Below are positions 45,061-56,888 of a stretch of 64,000 nucleotides of DNA, piece after piece (the stretch's first letter is position 1; each line of letters begins with the position of its first letter). The position numbers were made by a program, and so were the translations under genes. The stretch spans positions 1,912,350-1,976,349 of the forward strand of contig NC_084773.1 of NCBI RefSeq assembly GCF_028858725.1, in the 5' to 3' direction. A model generated the notes under the pieces. That model was not told the DNA's origin. It did not search any database and worked only from the letters and a program-made list of their open reading frames with translations. Source of the DNA: Colius striatus (Eukaryota; Chordata; Aves; Coliiformes; Coliidae).

Positions 45061-48000
45061 AGCATTTCACGCCTCAGTAACATAGTACTACTTTGCTTTC
45101 AACTGCTGGAGCAAAGAAGTGCACATGGTAGAATGAAAGGTCCACAGAGACAAATAAACCCACAAAGGGCTGATCCAGACCAAATGTCAGAAAGTTTCAA
45201 ATGAAAGTAGAAGAGCTCAGACTATATTCACTTTGGTTTACTGAATCAACAGGGGGTTGCCAGGTTCTAGTCCACATTGTACTAAACCACTACGTTTTAT
45301 TAGTTATTAGAAGATATAAAAGTCAGAATTAGTACATATAAAACTCCAACACCAGAAATCAACACTGTGTCCTCTATATATTCCCAAGATGACGTTTTGT
45401 GGCTAACACGACTATACATAGGGTAAGAAAATACTACTAAGTTCACAGGGTAAAATCTTATGTAGAAATAGGAGTTTGATGGCATCTGAACATGTCACAT
45501 TGAAAGGTGGCCTCTATATTAACTTCTACTGATGCAAATAGGAGTAAGCATACCACAGTATGCAAATATGCTGTTAGGAAAACATTACCTTATGTTACAT
45601 ATGTATGGCAGACTCTTTGAAGAGCAGATTCTTTCAGTTATCCTCTGCTAATACTGTGGACTCAAAGCCATAATAGGAATTAAAAGTGCTCTTTCAATAT
45701 AAGTAATAAAGATTTCATTCTGGAAATCGATTTACCAAAAATATTAGCTACAATCTGAGTGAATAAGAAGTCTCAGCATTGTGGAAATATTTTTAATCAG
45801 TATTTGAAGCAAATTAAAGCCATCAACCAACAACACAGCCTAAAACTGCCTTTTAAAAAAAATCAATTACATTTTGTAACTAAGAATTTTTTAGTAGTGA
45901 GTATTTATAACCTAAATTAGAAATACAAGGTTTCTGGCTGCTTTGTGTTTTGTTCCTGACCCAGTGTTCTTTTTCCTCCATTGCTGATCCAACCAGCTAT
46001 TTAAATTCACCAGGATGTTTGCACATGTTTCCTAATTCACTTTCTATGTCAGCTAGTACATTCTTTTTGAAGGTCTTTTTGGCATTCAAAACACTTCATA
46101 TTAAAAAGCAAACTCTATCTCGTAAGAGTTGAGTCATCAGTGCTCAGCAGAAATCCTGTTGCCATCCTATAGAATTGTATAGAATGGCAGGGAATCTTCA
46201 CAGAAGATATCAATCACCCCTTCTGCCATGGGACTACAACGTGTCAAAAAGGAGAGAGGGCTTCTGTATTGATAACGAAGGCTTTCAACCATGCAGTGGG
46301 CAGAAGTCCTAACATACTTGAAAAATATTTAACTGAACAATAATGGAGCAATGCCAAATACTAAAAGTTACCAAAGATCATTTGAATTGTTGTAGTTATA
46401 ATAGTGCTCAATGACAGCTGGTTTGGAACAAAAAGGTTATTTCCTGCAAATTATTGTAATCTTTTTTTCTCCCAAAATAACCCCTGATTCAACTAAAGTT
46501 ACCTGGCATCCTCTAATGGTTAGCACAGACTGAAAGCCAGTGATTAGCTTTATTTTTTACGAGTCTTAAGACCTTAAATGAAAAGAATGATTTATATGAA
46601 AGACTTAACAAGAGTCAGTTCCGAAGAGCAGCTGACAAAGCAACGAAATCATTTGCCTGAATGAAACAAGATGACTTTAATCTAACAGCTATTTCAGGCT
46701 CTATCACCTGACAACGTTTTATTTTCTTGCACTTCTGCGAAACAAGATTCAGTGAGGATTAAAGTTACTCCTTCTCTGCCCAGCAAAATGACACACATGC
46801 TGGCAGCACACTTTTCTGATGAAGGTTTAATCACAGAGTAAGCAGACACTCTTTACACAGTAGAAACTGTCACCTGAGGGCTTTGGGTTGAGCATCCGTG
46901 TACATCTACACAAAACAACACTTGAAAAAGATTATGTCCTGGTACTACAAATATTTACATACTTTTTCACTATGCTGCCTCACACTACTGCCCATGAATC
47001 CATGGGTAAAAGCTGGGAGTCAGAGTGTTGTGTGTGTTTTGTTGAAGGATAACTCGGTGGTCACAACTTCTGTGGAAAAATGAAGAGTCTGCAATGTAAT
47101 TTGTGAGATGCAAGCAAAGGCTGCTTCCATTTTACTGTTATGCCACTCCTCCTGGTGATTCTCTCAGAAATAGCATTATTATAATGACATCCTTCTAGGA
47201 TGCTGAGCATTATAATAATATACATGAATTACAAGGACTAAGAGGAAACTGCTTTAGCTAGTCTTTGATCTTCTTACCGAAGGCCATGATACCCATTTGC
47301 TGTAAAGACTAAGGGAAGCATTTCAGTTAGCATGATTGGATCTATAGGATAGTCTCACTGCTATTTAATTCTCTTCCAGTCTTTACTATCTATAACTATG
47401 CTAAAGAATTACAAACTGCTTAAAATATAAACCTAATTTACCAGATATTTGAAAGACACAGTTTTGCTCTGCAATAGAAATAAAAGTTGTAGTAATAAGA
47501 ACCTGAGATCCAAGCCACTGTGACTGAAACGCTGAGAAAGTGATCCTTCAGGCTAAGCAGCACCCCAGGAGATGCTCTTGGTTCCATGACTGGTACTGGG
47601 ATTCAGTAGCTGCAGTGTATGCTGGTTTTCTACAGAACCATCCTTTAGATGACCATCAGTATTTCCTACATCTATCTGGAGCACCCTGGAGATTAGGGTA
47701 AGATATGTGAAAAGCAGGGACTTTAAAAATAGTATTTCAAATTGATTCCATCATAACAATGTATAAAAAACTATAAAACAGGACAAAGGTTATAGGAAAT
47801 GGAAGTACCAAGAGATCCTCATACAATCATCCATAAGAAACAATGGGGGCAGGGGGAAGGAATTATGTCTTTTTTAGCAATTCTGAGTGAGTAAATGCCA
47901 CAAAAGTCCCTTTCTCACTCTCTTACAAAGAAAACCCAATTCTCTTCATAAATAAATGTTTTATTTGGATCTGGAAGCAAAAGTCTCCTGATGCTTTAAG

Positions 48001-48199
48001 TTAAAATTTGCACTTTTGAGTTTTTAGTCCTCTTCACTTGAATTGCTGTGTGAGCAAGACATAGCAAATTACATGGAAGGAATTACCCTAGGAGTATAGG
48101 TTTTGACCTGCTGATACAGTTACACACAAAGTCCTTTGATGAGTATAAAATAAATGTATCAACAGTAATGACTTCAGTCTCTCAGTGCTTTAGCAATGT
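45061..48199. other. Intergenic sequence, no gene seen
   Basis: AT-rich unique DNA. A very weak CR1-like trace at 46162-46240 is discussed under rejected items. Confidence 0.6.
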
Positions 48200-48334
48200 C
48201 TTATTTCCATTGTATATATGAGGCACAGTTAAGTGATTTGGTGACCCACAGGAAGTCAGTGACACAACCAGGAATAGAAGCTAGACCTCTCAGCAGCTAG
48301 TCCCATGCTTTAACCACAAGACTAGGCACCTCCT
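48200..48334 (+). repeat. MIR-like (CORE-SINE) ancient element
   Basis: The order of motifs follows the 3' half of MIR: CTTATTTCCATTGTATATAT, GAGGCACAGTTAAGTGATTT, GTGACCCACAGGAAGTCAGT, ACCAGGAATAGAAGCTAGAC, CATGCTTTAACCACAAGACT and AGGCACCTCCTT. These correspond to the MIR segments CCATTTTACAGATGAGG, GAGGTTAAG, GGTCACACAGCTAGT, GAACCCAGG and CTTAACCACTA. MIR-type CORE-SINEs are tRNA-derived and predate amniote divergence; they are rare and decayed in birds. This copy is still recognisable over about 130 bases. Confidence 0.82.
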
Positions 48335-51300
48335 TTCCATTTCATATTAGCACAACTCTTAAGTTTTGGTTGCATCAGCTACTAATTTAAGATGTCTAAG
48401 CATGTACAAATCTGAATTTCTACAATTCAGTTGAGTAAGTTACGTTCATAAATCTGTCTTCACTTAACCACCCAAGAAATTAAGATAAACTATTTTTAAA
48501 TAAGACTCAAACTGACCATAAATTTTGGTTGCTTTACAATTATTCCTTCAGAAAGAAATTTGTGATGAATTAACAACTCTGAGGGAGAGCAACACATGCT
48601 TGAGCTCTTTATTCCTATCTATTCTTCTGCCTGCTATTTGTGTGTGATATGCAATTTGGACCCATTTGATAAGAATTGGACTAGAACATGAAGATAACAT
48701 CTAATTACAGAAGAACCAGACAATCTGAGAGAGAAAGTTATTCTCTCCAGCAGAGAATGGAACCAGAGAGTCAAGAGTTGGAGAGAGATCAAAAATTATA
48801 ACTAGAGGTAAGCAGCCTGATGTGAGCTTGGCTTTACTGAATTTAAAGCAGGCATGATTTTGAGTTTTGTTCTTTTTATCTAAGCCTCAAAGATCAGGAA
48901 AAGCAGGATCATTTTTAGTTTAAAGGGTTTGACCCGCTCTACAGTTATCTAGGAGAAATCTGCATTATGCACAGTCCTGTCACTTTTGCTGGATCTGAGG
49001 CACAGTGTGCTAAATGCAGTATAACAATACTGGAGTGTGATCTCCAAAGAGTTTGGAATCCTAGCAAGGGAGAGTCCTCTACCATCACTTAAAGAGATGT
49101 AGGTGATACTATAGATTTTGCCATACGTGTTTGTACAAAATGCCACTGAGCACAGCTGAAACTTCCAGTTTCCTTCAGTGTGTATTTACAGAATGTGCAA
49201 ACTGATGATAGGAGTGTGGTGGAATATTATGAAATACTTCTTACAAAGACCAAAACTGCCAGTAAAAACAGAATAAGGTATGCTAAGACAAACTTCTTAT
49301 CAGTAAAAGAACATCAGATGCATACATTAAAAAAATACATAACCCAAGAGAAAGCACACAGGGTAACTTTTTAAGAAGGAAGCAACTCAGTAGCTTTTCA
49401 GCCTCCTTAAACTCCATTACTTTAAACTAGAGCAATTTCCACAATCAGAACTTGTTCCTCTGACTGCTAGATTTATAGACACACTGCTTGTGTATGAGAT
49501 TGCCCTCTAGGTGTTAAGTGTTAGGGAATTTTTCATTCTATCCAGAATACGAAGATGAGACACACTGTGTGATTTGTGATTTTAAACTTCTGTCATGTAC
49601 CTCGAGACTTAAAGCACAGACACAATGGAAACACCAAAATAATAAGTAACAGTTGTTTATTTGCAGAAAGAGGAAGAGCTATATAAATCTTTCACTTCTA
49701 TATCCTTGTAAGATTTCTAACCTTTTCAAGCCAGTCATAAAAATCACAGTGTCTTAGACAGAGGCTCTTTAATATTTTCATTGTTCTAACCTCATATTGA
49801 ATCACAAAACCCTACCTGGCATAGCTTAGAACCTGTCACACAAAAATGTGTTCATTAAGATGGAAAATAGAAATACAAATTTTTAAGGGAGGTTATTTGG
49901 TCTGTTTAACTACCCTTATCCATCTTGAGATTCCATAAAGTACTCTTTCTTCCTTTGATAGGACTATTTTTGCCATTTGATTCAATTTCATCTCCTTCAA
50001 ATTTTCTTAGTGATTAAAATGAATAATATACAGTCAGTAATAAGGGTGCACAGAAATAAGATTTGTCTTTGCAGATGCATCAAACTCTTCAGAAAGACTT
50101 ACCATGAATAAGTTGATTGACTAAAAGTAATCCAGAATGCAATTCTTCTACATGAAAAGAATCAACTAACACTTTTATCTCCACTAAGAAAAAGTCTTTG
50201 GTGGAGATGAGTTATCATCTAATTTTAAAACTAGAACTGATGCTGAGGGGCCCCTTTTCTGCTTCTTTTTTTAACTTAGGGTAGAATTGCCCATGATTCA
50301 GAAAGGCCTGAGCCTGATGTTTCATTCTTATTTCATAACACATATAGGCCCCAGCCAAACTTAAGAATTCTCTCAGACAAGCAAGGGAGAAAGTGCTCAT
50401 AATCAAAAACTGTGCAGCCAAATAATGCAAACAAAAGCTGTATGAGAAACTGATAATTTCTTTATTATTACCACGTCACTACTGTAAAAAGAAACTCTAA
50501 AATTACTTACAGGATAGAGAATATATTTGTGGCCTATTTTATTTCATTACCAATACAAAAATGATTGGCTTTCTACATTCCATAGGTGCAAAAAAACCTC
50601 ACTCTTTGTTGATAAACCAGATTAACTCAAATTAGAAATAAAGCATTCCTAAAGGAAACATGTGGGTTCTTCATCTCTTGTCTCCAAATTAAGATGAGCT
50701 GTCTTTCTCAAAGAAACATTTAATGAGGTACCAAAAGCTACCTAAAAATCTATCTTCAGCAGGAAATCACACTAAGTAATTGCTACCTGTCTCAATCTGT
50801 TAAAATGTAGATTTACAAAACCTAACCAGTACGTACACAAGTCAGTATTATCGTTTCTGCTTTATATTTTATGAGTTCTGTTCAGAGGATGGGCTTGCTG
50901 AAAGAATATAGTGCTTATAACAGAAATAAAGTGCTAGGGCATTTGCAACACCTCTCTGAAAGCTCGTTTTGGCTGATTTCTCTGGGCTGAGATATGCTTA
51001 TTTCATCCATGCAATTTAATCAAAATCTAAGCTGGGTTTTGCATTTCTGCTCCACTTATGAACTTGCTAAAAGACCAGGCTCAAAGTATGAGTTTACAGT
51101 CACAATCGGATGTCTGTTAAAACCCGACAATTTTTGGAAGCCTCCCAGTTTCATGGAGTTTTAAAAATGTGCATGTTGAAACGTAGATTTTTGGGAGGGC
51201 TCCTCTGTTATTCCGACACTCAAACTAAATGGGTATATTCTCCATCAGTTTGCACAGAGAACAGCGTTGTTTCTGTTCTCAGCAGAGCTAAATCTGAACT

Positions 51301-52390
51301 CTGCAGCGTCGGCTACCTAAGATTCTTTTCCTTTTAATTTTCCATCAAAACTTAAGCTGAGATACTGCCAAGGAATGGTTGGAAATATTATTAATGTAGG
51401 TATTTAAGCCTCTGTTATTGTCAGATGATTTTACCCACATTCGTCCGTTTATTCATCCACAGCATCTTGAGCTAATTCTGAGGCTTTTGTTTTACTTGTT
51501 TTCAGTACCTGGCTCCTACTTCTGAGCCAGGGTATTCTGAACAGATATTAGTGCAGTATTTTAACAAAAAAAATCAAGAAAGAAACAAAAACAAATGCCA
51601 ACCCAAGTCCAGATGAAGAAGAAAACAGAAAAACCCACCTTACAAAAGATTTCCATGTCTCTAGGGCTAAAAAAATCAGATGGAGAGAAAATCATGAACT
51701 GAAAGAAATGCCTTGATATGTCAAGGCAGAAGTAATACTTACTTCAAGCCTATACAAATAGATAGATAATTCTCATAAAAATTAACACAAGGCTTCAAGC
51801 CTCTACAGACAGAAAGATTGTTCTCATAAACAAAAAGCTGTAGGCAATGTTAGTATCTATAACTAGAGCAGGTATTTTGACGTCTTCAACTCTAATTTAT
51901 AAATTGCCTTCAGTACACAAGTAATAGAGCAAATGTAGGCTCTCTTTCAAAATGCCTGATGACTAAGAACCATAATGAGGCAAATTTAGGATCCTCTGAA
52001 TCTTCTAATGATGTCCAAGAGATCAGGAGTTTTTAAAGATAAACTGTTGTATCCTGGGGCATCTTGACTTACAAGATGACTCTCTACAGCCTGTTGATCT
52101 TACGACTTCTTTTTTTGTTTCTCACATTAAATTTCTTTTTAAAAGAATCAGAGAATGAAATAGAAGGAGGTGACATGCTTGTTTGAACTTGCTCCCTTGA
52201 GACTTAGCGAACATAACCTATACCATTTCTCTCTGCATTCCTGGGAGGGGGGGTGGAGGGGGGAAGGGGCAGAGATAGTCTGTTGCTAAAAAAAGAAAAA
52301 AGTGAGGGGAAAAAAGAATTTCATTTACCTCTGCGTACTGCTAAGAAGCTTTTCAGAAAAGTTTTACTCCTGTCACAGTAGGATGCAAGC
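48335..52390. other. Intergenic sequence upstream of the CpG island, no gene seen
   Basis: AT-rich unique DNA. A G-run tract (GGGAGGGGGGGTGGAGGGGG) lies at 52242-52261. No exon could be supported. Confidence 0.6.
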
Positions 52391-52392
52391 AC

Positions 52393-52400
52393 TGACGTGA
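52393..52400 (+). promoter_or_regulatory. CRE-like site TGACGTGA upstream of the CpG island
   Basis: TGACGTGAGG occurs here, about 150 bases before CpG density rises. The same ten bases occur at 3943-3952, next to the intronic CpG patch. CRE-like sites are typical of CpG-island promoters; the function is inferred. Confidence 0.35.
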
Positions 52401-52739
52401 GGTGAGCACAGCAACCACACGCAGCGCAGACAGGAGTGAGCTGGAGAATGGGAACGCAGAAGAGAAATCTGTTAGCAGCCGGGAAAACTGAGTTTTCAGT
52501 TACAGGAGATTACAGAGAACAGAGATCAAATTCCAGATCCAGGCCAGGGCCCGCGGTCTGCCCTCAGGTACACGCTCGTGATTTCGCTCAGCGGGCACGG
52601 ACCCGGAGGGAACCGGCTCGGGTGAACGGACGGGGTCTGAAGGGGAAACGAAGGAGAAGCAGCGCCTCCTCCTCCTCAGCGAACCGATCCCTCCCCGCGC
52701 CCGACTCTTCCCCCGTCGCTGCCGAAGAGTAACTCCGCG

Positions 52740-52743
<4 letters not shown>

Positions 52744-52792
<49 letters not shown>
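52744..52792. repeat. CATCCCG heptamer minisatellite
   Basis: Seven perfect tandem copies of CATCCCG within the CpG island, each containing one CpG at the unit junction. Likely length-variable. Open frames through it (repeating MRDAGCG on the minus strand) are artefacts. Confidence 0.96.
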
Positions 52793-52793
<1 letters not shown>

Positions 52794-52799
52794 CGCGCC

Positions 52800-52871
52800 A
52801 TGACCCGGCAGCGGTCGCCGCGCCCGCCCCGAGCCCCGCTGCCTCCGCGGTCGCCGGCGGCTGGGCTCTGA
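52800..52871 (+). other. Possible upstream ORF, 23 codons
   Basis: An ATG at 52800 in CGCGCCATGA context opens a short Arg/Pro-rich frame (MTRQRSPRPPRAPLPPRSPA then AGL) ending in TGA. It would matter only if transcription starts upstream of it, and the skew switch argues for a start at or after this point. No homology is recognised. Confidence 0.15.
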
Positions 52872-53007
52872 GCGCCGGCCGTGTGGGCCGGCGGGGAGGC
52901 GGTGCCCGGCCCGGGGAGGCGGTGCCTGGCCGGTAGGACGGGCCGAGCGGGGGAGTTTATCCCACTAGAAGGGAACAGTTTCTCCCGCTGAGACTTGACA
53001 GCGCCAG
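52860..53007 (+). other. Candidate non-coding first exon ending in a splice donor
   Basis: The G-rich strand begins near 52860. A good donor, GCGCCAG|GTCAGTG, ends a putative exon at 53007. PPARG is known to begin with an untranslated exon (A1) in mammals, which fits an absence of coding sequence here. The start and end are guesses from skew and splice consensus. Other donors in the island (for example 53498) are possible. Confidence 0.3.
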
Positions 53008-53570
53008 GTCAGTGCGGGCTACGGGGGACCTTCCTCCGGGGTGAGGGGACCGGCGAAGGCGTGCGGAGACAGCCAGGCTGAGGGGGACGTGGCCGCGGAG
53101 GGGCGGCTTGCGAGGGGCTCTCCTGCGAGGAGAGGGGCCGGCGGGGGCTCGGGGGGGCTGCTGGGGGCTCGGTCGGGAGCTGCGCCACGGGATGGGTTAG
53201 GGGCCGAGCCCCGGGCCGGGGGACGCGGCCGCGGCGCCGGGGATGCTTGGGCTGGCGGGGAAGGAAGGTGGCTCTGCGGGAGCGGGGGGGCGGGGTTAGA
53301 GGGCTTTTCCTGGAGCGGAGGGGAGAAGCGGAGCGTTCGGGGAGTACGAGGTACGGCCCCGAGGGGAGCAGGTCTGCCGGGACAGGCTGCCGGTGCCCGT
53401 GCCCGTGGGGCTGCGTGGGCGGGGAAAGGGGCTGAGGCTGCTCGGCGGCGGGCGGGGAGGAGAGCGGGCGGGAGCGAGGTGACGGGGAGGACCCTCGGTG
53501 AGGGCTCCAGGTGCGCGGCGCTGCCGGGCGGGCGCTGCCCGGGGCCTCCTGCGCGGCGCGGCGCGGTGCG

Positions 53571-53600
53571 GTGCGGAGCGGTGCGGAGCGGTGCGGAGCG
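53571..53600. repeat. GTGCGGAGCG 10-mer tandem repeat
   Basis: Three perfect copies of GTGCGGAGCG, preceded by a degenerate GCGCGGTGCG run, in the 3' part of the CpG island. The strong purine bias of the + strand fits the G-skewed downstream half of the island. Confidence 0.93.
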
Positions 53601-53860
53601 CGGGCGCTGTGTCCATGGTGCTGTACCCGGGGCAGGGGAGGAGCGCCGAGCAGCCGTGACTCTGGCGGGTTAACTACAGTCCTTCGGAGAGGAGGATGCT
53701 GAGGAGAGCGCAAGGCGTGTAGAGGGGCGATCGCTTTCCCTGCTGAGGGGCTGGGCACAGATGTATCTATCCAGCGGCTGCAAGGGCAGGAGCGCAGGGT
53801 GTTCGTGCTGCGGTAGGGGGAGGGAGCGGAGCGGGAGCTGTCGGTGCTCACCTGGCCAAG

Positions 53861-56790
53861 CCGCTTAATGAATGAGCAGCTTTTTTTTTTGGTTTTGCTT
53901 GGGGTTTTTTTGTTGTTGTTAAATTTCTCAACCACAGAAAGTCGGGGAGCCTTTCTCAGCCTGCAACAACTGAGATGCTATGTTGAAATATATTATGTCT
54001 TGATGGCATGCCCCAGGTTTTCAGGAGCATTTTGTAATCTTCCTGGTGTCATTTCTCTCCAGGGTAGTCTACAACTGGAGAGTGCAAGTTCCTGTAGTGT
54101 TGTAACTTTGTGACACTGTGTGCATACGACAACACAATGCCGACTCAACAGTGATGTATTTATTAGTATCAGTGACGTAAGGCTGCTGTTTGTTCCGATT
54201 AAAAGCTCAGGAAATTATCAATTTCTTCATGTACTGAGGAGTCTAGGTTCCTTTAAATCAGAGGGACCAATTATAATTATCCTTCAAATAACTGGAGTTG
54301 TGTGCTAGGCTTGTGTTTGTGTCTTGCTGGCCTGTGTCTGAACAAGCTTTTGCTGTGGAATATGATTACAATATTCCATTTAAAAATGAGTATCCAAGAG
54401 AAAACAAAAAAAATCAATTGTCCTCATACCAATTAGTCCATAATTTAATCAGTAATTTGCTCTTTAAAAGGTTGCTGTGACTTGATACTAGTTAACTAAA
54501 TATTCCCAATGTACACCAAGTAACTGTCATATATGATACTTGGTGCTCTCCTTTGAAAAGAAGTCTCGTACGTTGTGCTTCCATTAACATCAGAGTTTCT
54601 TGCATGAAGTCGTGTGTTTGACATCATTATTCTCTTTGGCTATCACAAAAAAAAAACCCACCCCAAACTTACTGCAAAAATTGCTTAGAGATTGAATTAT
54701 GAGATTATAAGAAAGAACTCTTAGCAGTGTGTTAAGGCATGTGGTACAGCATAAGCATGGGCTTGTCAAGGGGAGAGAGCTGAAAAAACAGCTGGCATGG
54801 GCTTTGAATGATAACCAATCAGAAATATTATCTAAGGGTATTTTTACACAGGCAGCTTTTGAATTTGAATGTTCTTGGGCATCAGTTTTGTAAAATAGCC
54901 CGTTAACTGTTGGTGGTTCAGGGATTATATATCTGTAAACAGCCTTAAGACAGTATGCGTTACTTAGAAATGCCTCAGTGTCAAATTCCTGGTTCATAGA
55001 ATTTATTAAGCATCAACATTCATTGAAACTTCCATGATTATGTGCAATATACAAATAAGTCTTTTCCTCCTGATAAAAAATTTCCTTTCATATATTGAAT
55101 TATCACCAAAAAAGGTGGTAAAACATAATAACTTAGATGAAGAAGATTGAATCCTTTTAACCTTCCATATGATACTGATAAAAACACCCATTATCAGCAG
55201 TGCCTCAATATCTGTCTCTTTTGTGATTTTTTTTAGATAAACATAAATCCATTTCTCAGTCAATAAATCAGTTTTGGGCTCAGCTTCAAGTATTGTCAGT
55301 ATAACTTTCTACTCATAGCAATGCATAATATGAATTGTTACATTGTAAAAACAAGACAATGTTTAAAAGTAGAATAAAAACCTCTGTCTTGTACAAAGCT
55401 GGACTAAAGAATGAGAAGTGTATTTGATTTTTTTTCACCTTTATTGCTTAGACCCCCTCTTAGATTTTGTTTTTGAGGTTTTTTTACAGGCAATCTGCTC
55501 AGAATGATGTTTATACTTACTAGCCAATTTTTTGTAGTCTCATTGTGAGTCGCTGGTAGTATATATTTGACATCCAGAAGCTGAGCTTCTTTTACTAGCT
55601 TTTGTCACAAGGATCATTCTCCTCTGGCATGCAGCAAAATGCTTTCCAGTGCAGTTACTCAGGAGAAATTAAAATATAAATAGAAGTTCTCTATGCTAAG
55701 GTCTTTTGAAGTCATAGCTCCAATACTTTCCACGAGTTGTTGCTCCCAGTTTAATTTTTTAATCACTGAGAGCCTTACTGAATTTTTCATGATATTAGAT
55801 GATGAGTGTTAATCATTCCTTGCTGTATTTCCTTAATGGTATCCACAGCAGAGATCTATTTTTCAGGTACTTCATACCAAATGTTCTTTATATGGCAGTT
55901 AAGTTTTTGTGAACTAACAAAAGAAAAAGTTAGAAATAATCGAAAGCAAGAGAACATTGTTACACTCAAGCCCCATATACCCATGCCAGAAACAGAAGTT
56001 GTGAGTTCCCAATAATAATCAGTTCTTAAGGATTTTGTTTAACTGTTATAGACCACTTAGAAAAAGTCTTCTCCTCACCCCCTTTTTTCTCCCCTGTGGA
56101 GGCCTTTCCAGGGCAGAATGAAAAATGAGAGAGCCATATGATTTGCCTTCAGATATTTACATTTCATATTCCTGGAAATCTAAATCGATTCCTACATTAA
56201 ATGATAAACCTCTTAAATTTCTTGCAAGTGTTCCCCCTACTCCCCTGGGGTTTTTTTATGTGAAGGATAGTCCATCTTTTTTCAGTCATGCTTTCTTTCA
56301 GGTTCCAGTGACAAAATGTGTAGAAAATGCTAATAAGCAATTTGGCACTTTAGCAGAACTGGCACTTGTGATGAGTGAGGCTTGGGATACTTTCAGGTCT
56401 TGCAGTATAAGGAGATATGAAGGAGAAAATACATGTGGCAATCATAGGAAAGGCTAAGTTTCTACTTCAGCATCTTCCACTGAAACATGGACTTCTGTTT
56501 TGCCTGTTGCTACAAAGATATCAGCTCTTCTCCCACCATGAGACAAATTTACAGCTAAATATTTGGTAAGCTTTGCCTCTTTTAATAATAATCCTTTTGA
56601 AAAGAGGCAAGGCCTAATCTGCTGTCTTCATATCTCAGAACTGAAGTCGGTTTGGTCAGGTTCATGTTTTTCTCCCACTCCACCCATACCTTACATGATA
56701 TTATTTGGCCTGTTTGTCCTCTTCTAAACCACTCTATAGAATTGAACTAAACAATTACATTCGTCAACTAAAATTCATGACACATGAACT
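53861..56790 (+). other. Sequence after the CpG island, probable first intron of PPARG
   Basis: AT-rich DNA resumes at once. No PPARG coding exon (residues such as MVDTEMPFWPTNFG) or untranslated exon A2 was found. The 135-codon minus-strand frame at 54590-54997 shows no domain. Confidence 0.5.
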
Positions 56791-56888
56791 ATATCATAAA
56801 ATCATAGAATCACAGAATGGTGGGGGTTGGAAGGAGCCTCCAGAGATCATCTAGTCCAACCTCCTGTTAAAGCAGGTCCACCTAGATA
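56791..56888 (-). mobile_element. CR1 LINE terminal fragment, minus orientation
   Basis: ATCATAAAATCATAGAATCA and CAGAATGGTGGGGGTTGGAA, followed by AGAGATCATCTAGTCCAACC, form the reverse complement of a CR1 3' end. The copy is close to those at 3167 and 33300 (same GGGGTTGGAAGG and AAGCAGGT blocks) but ends after CCACCTAGAT. Confidence 0.95.

Larger units (their letters stand above)
52540..53860 (+). promoter_or_regulatory. CpG island, probable PPARG promoter
   Basis: About 1.3 kb of very GC- and CpG-rich sequence in an AT-rich region. Sp1-type boxes occur at 53287-53295 (GGGGCGGGG) and 53416-53424. Before about 52850 the + strand is C-rich; after it the + strand is strongly G-rich to about 53660. 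This is the skew expected downstream of a + strand start that forms R-loops. The island lies about 31 kb past the SYN2 stop, and in human the next gene in the same direction is PPARG. The assignment therefore rests on position and orientation, not on coding sequence. An unannotated non-coding RNA promoter is the alternative. Confidence 0.7.

Noticed and set aside
46162..46240. Possible decayed CR1 end (ATAGAATTGTATAGAATGGC)
   Set aside because: The octamer-like start is suggestive, but the GTTGGAAGGGACC block is not recognisable, so I did not list it as an element.
53041..53673. 210-codon Gly/Ala/Arg-rich open frame on the plus strand
   Set aside because: It overlaps the minus-strand frame above, shows low complexity and has no known motif. 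It is best explained as stop-poor CpG-island sequence.
53009..53935. 308-codon open frame on the minus strand in the CpG island
   Set aside because: Its Pro/Arg/Ser-rich composition is that of any frame through GC-rich DNA with few stops. It spans the 10-mer repeat and shows no domain. The skew indicates + strand transcription.
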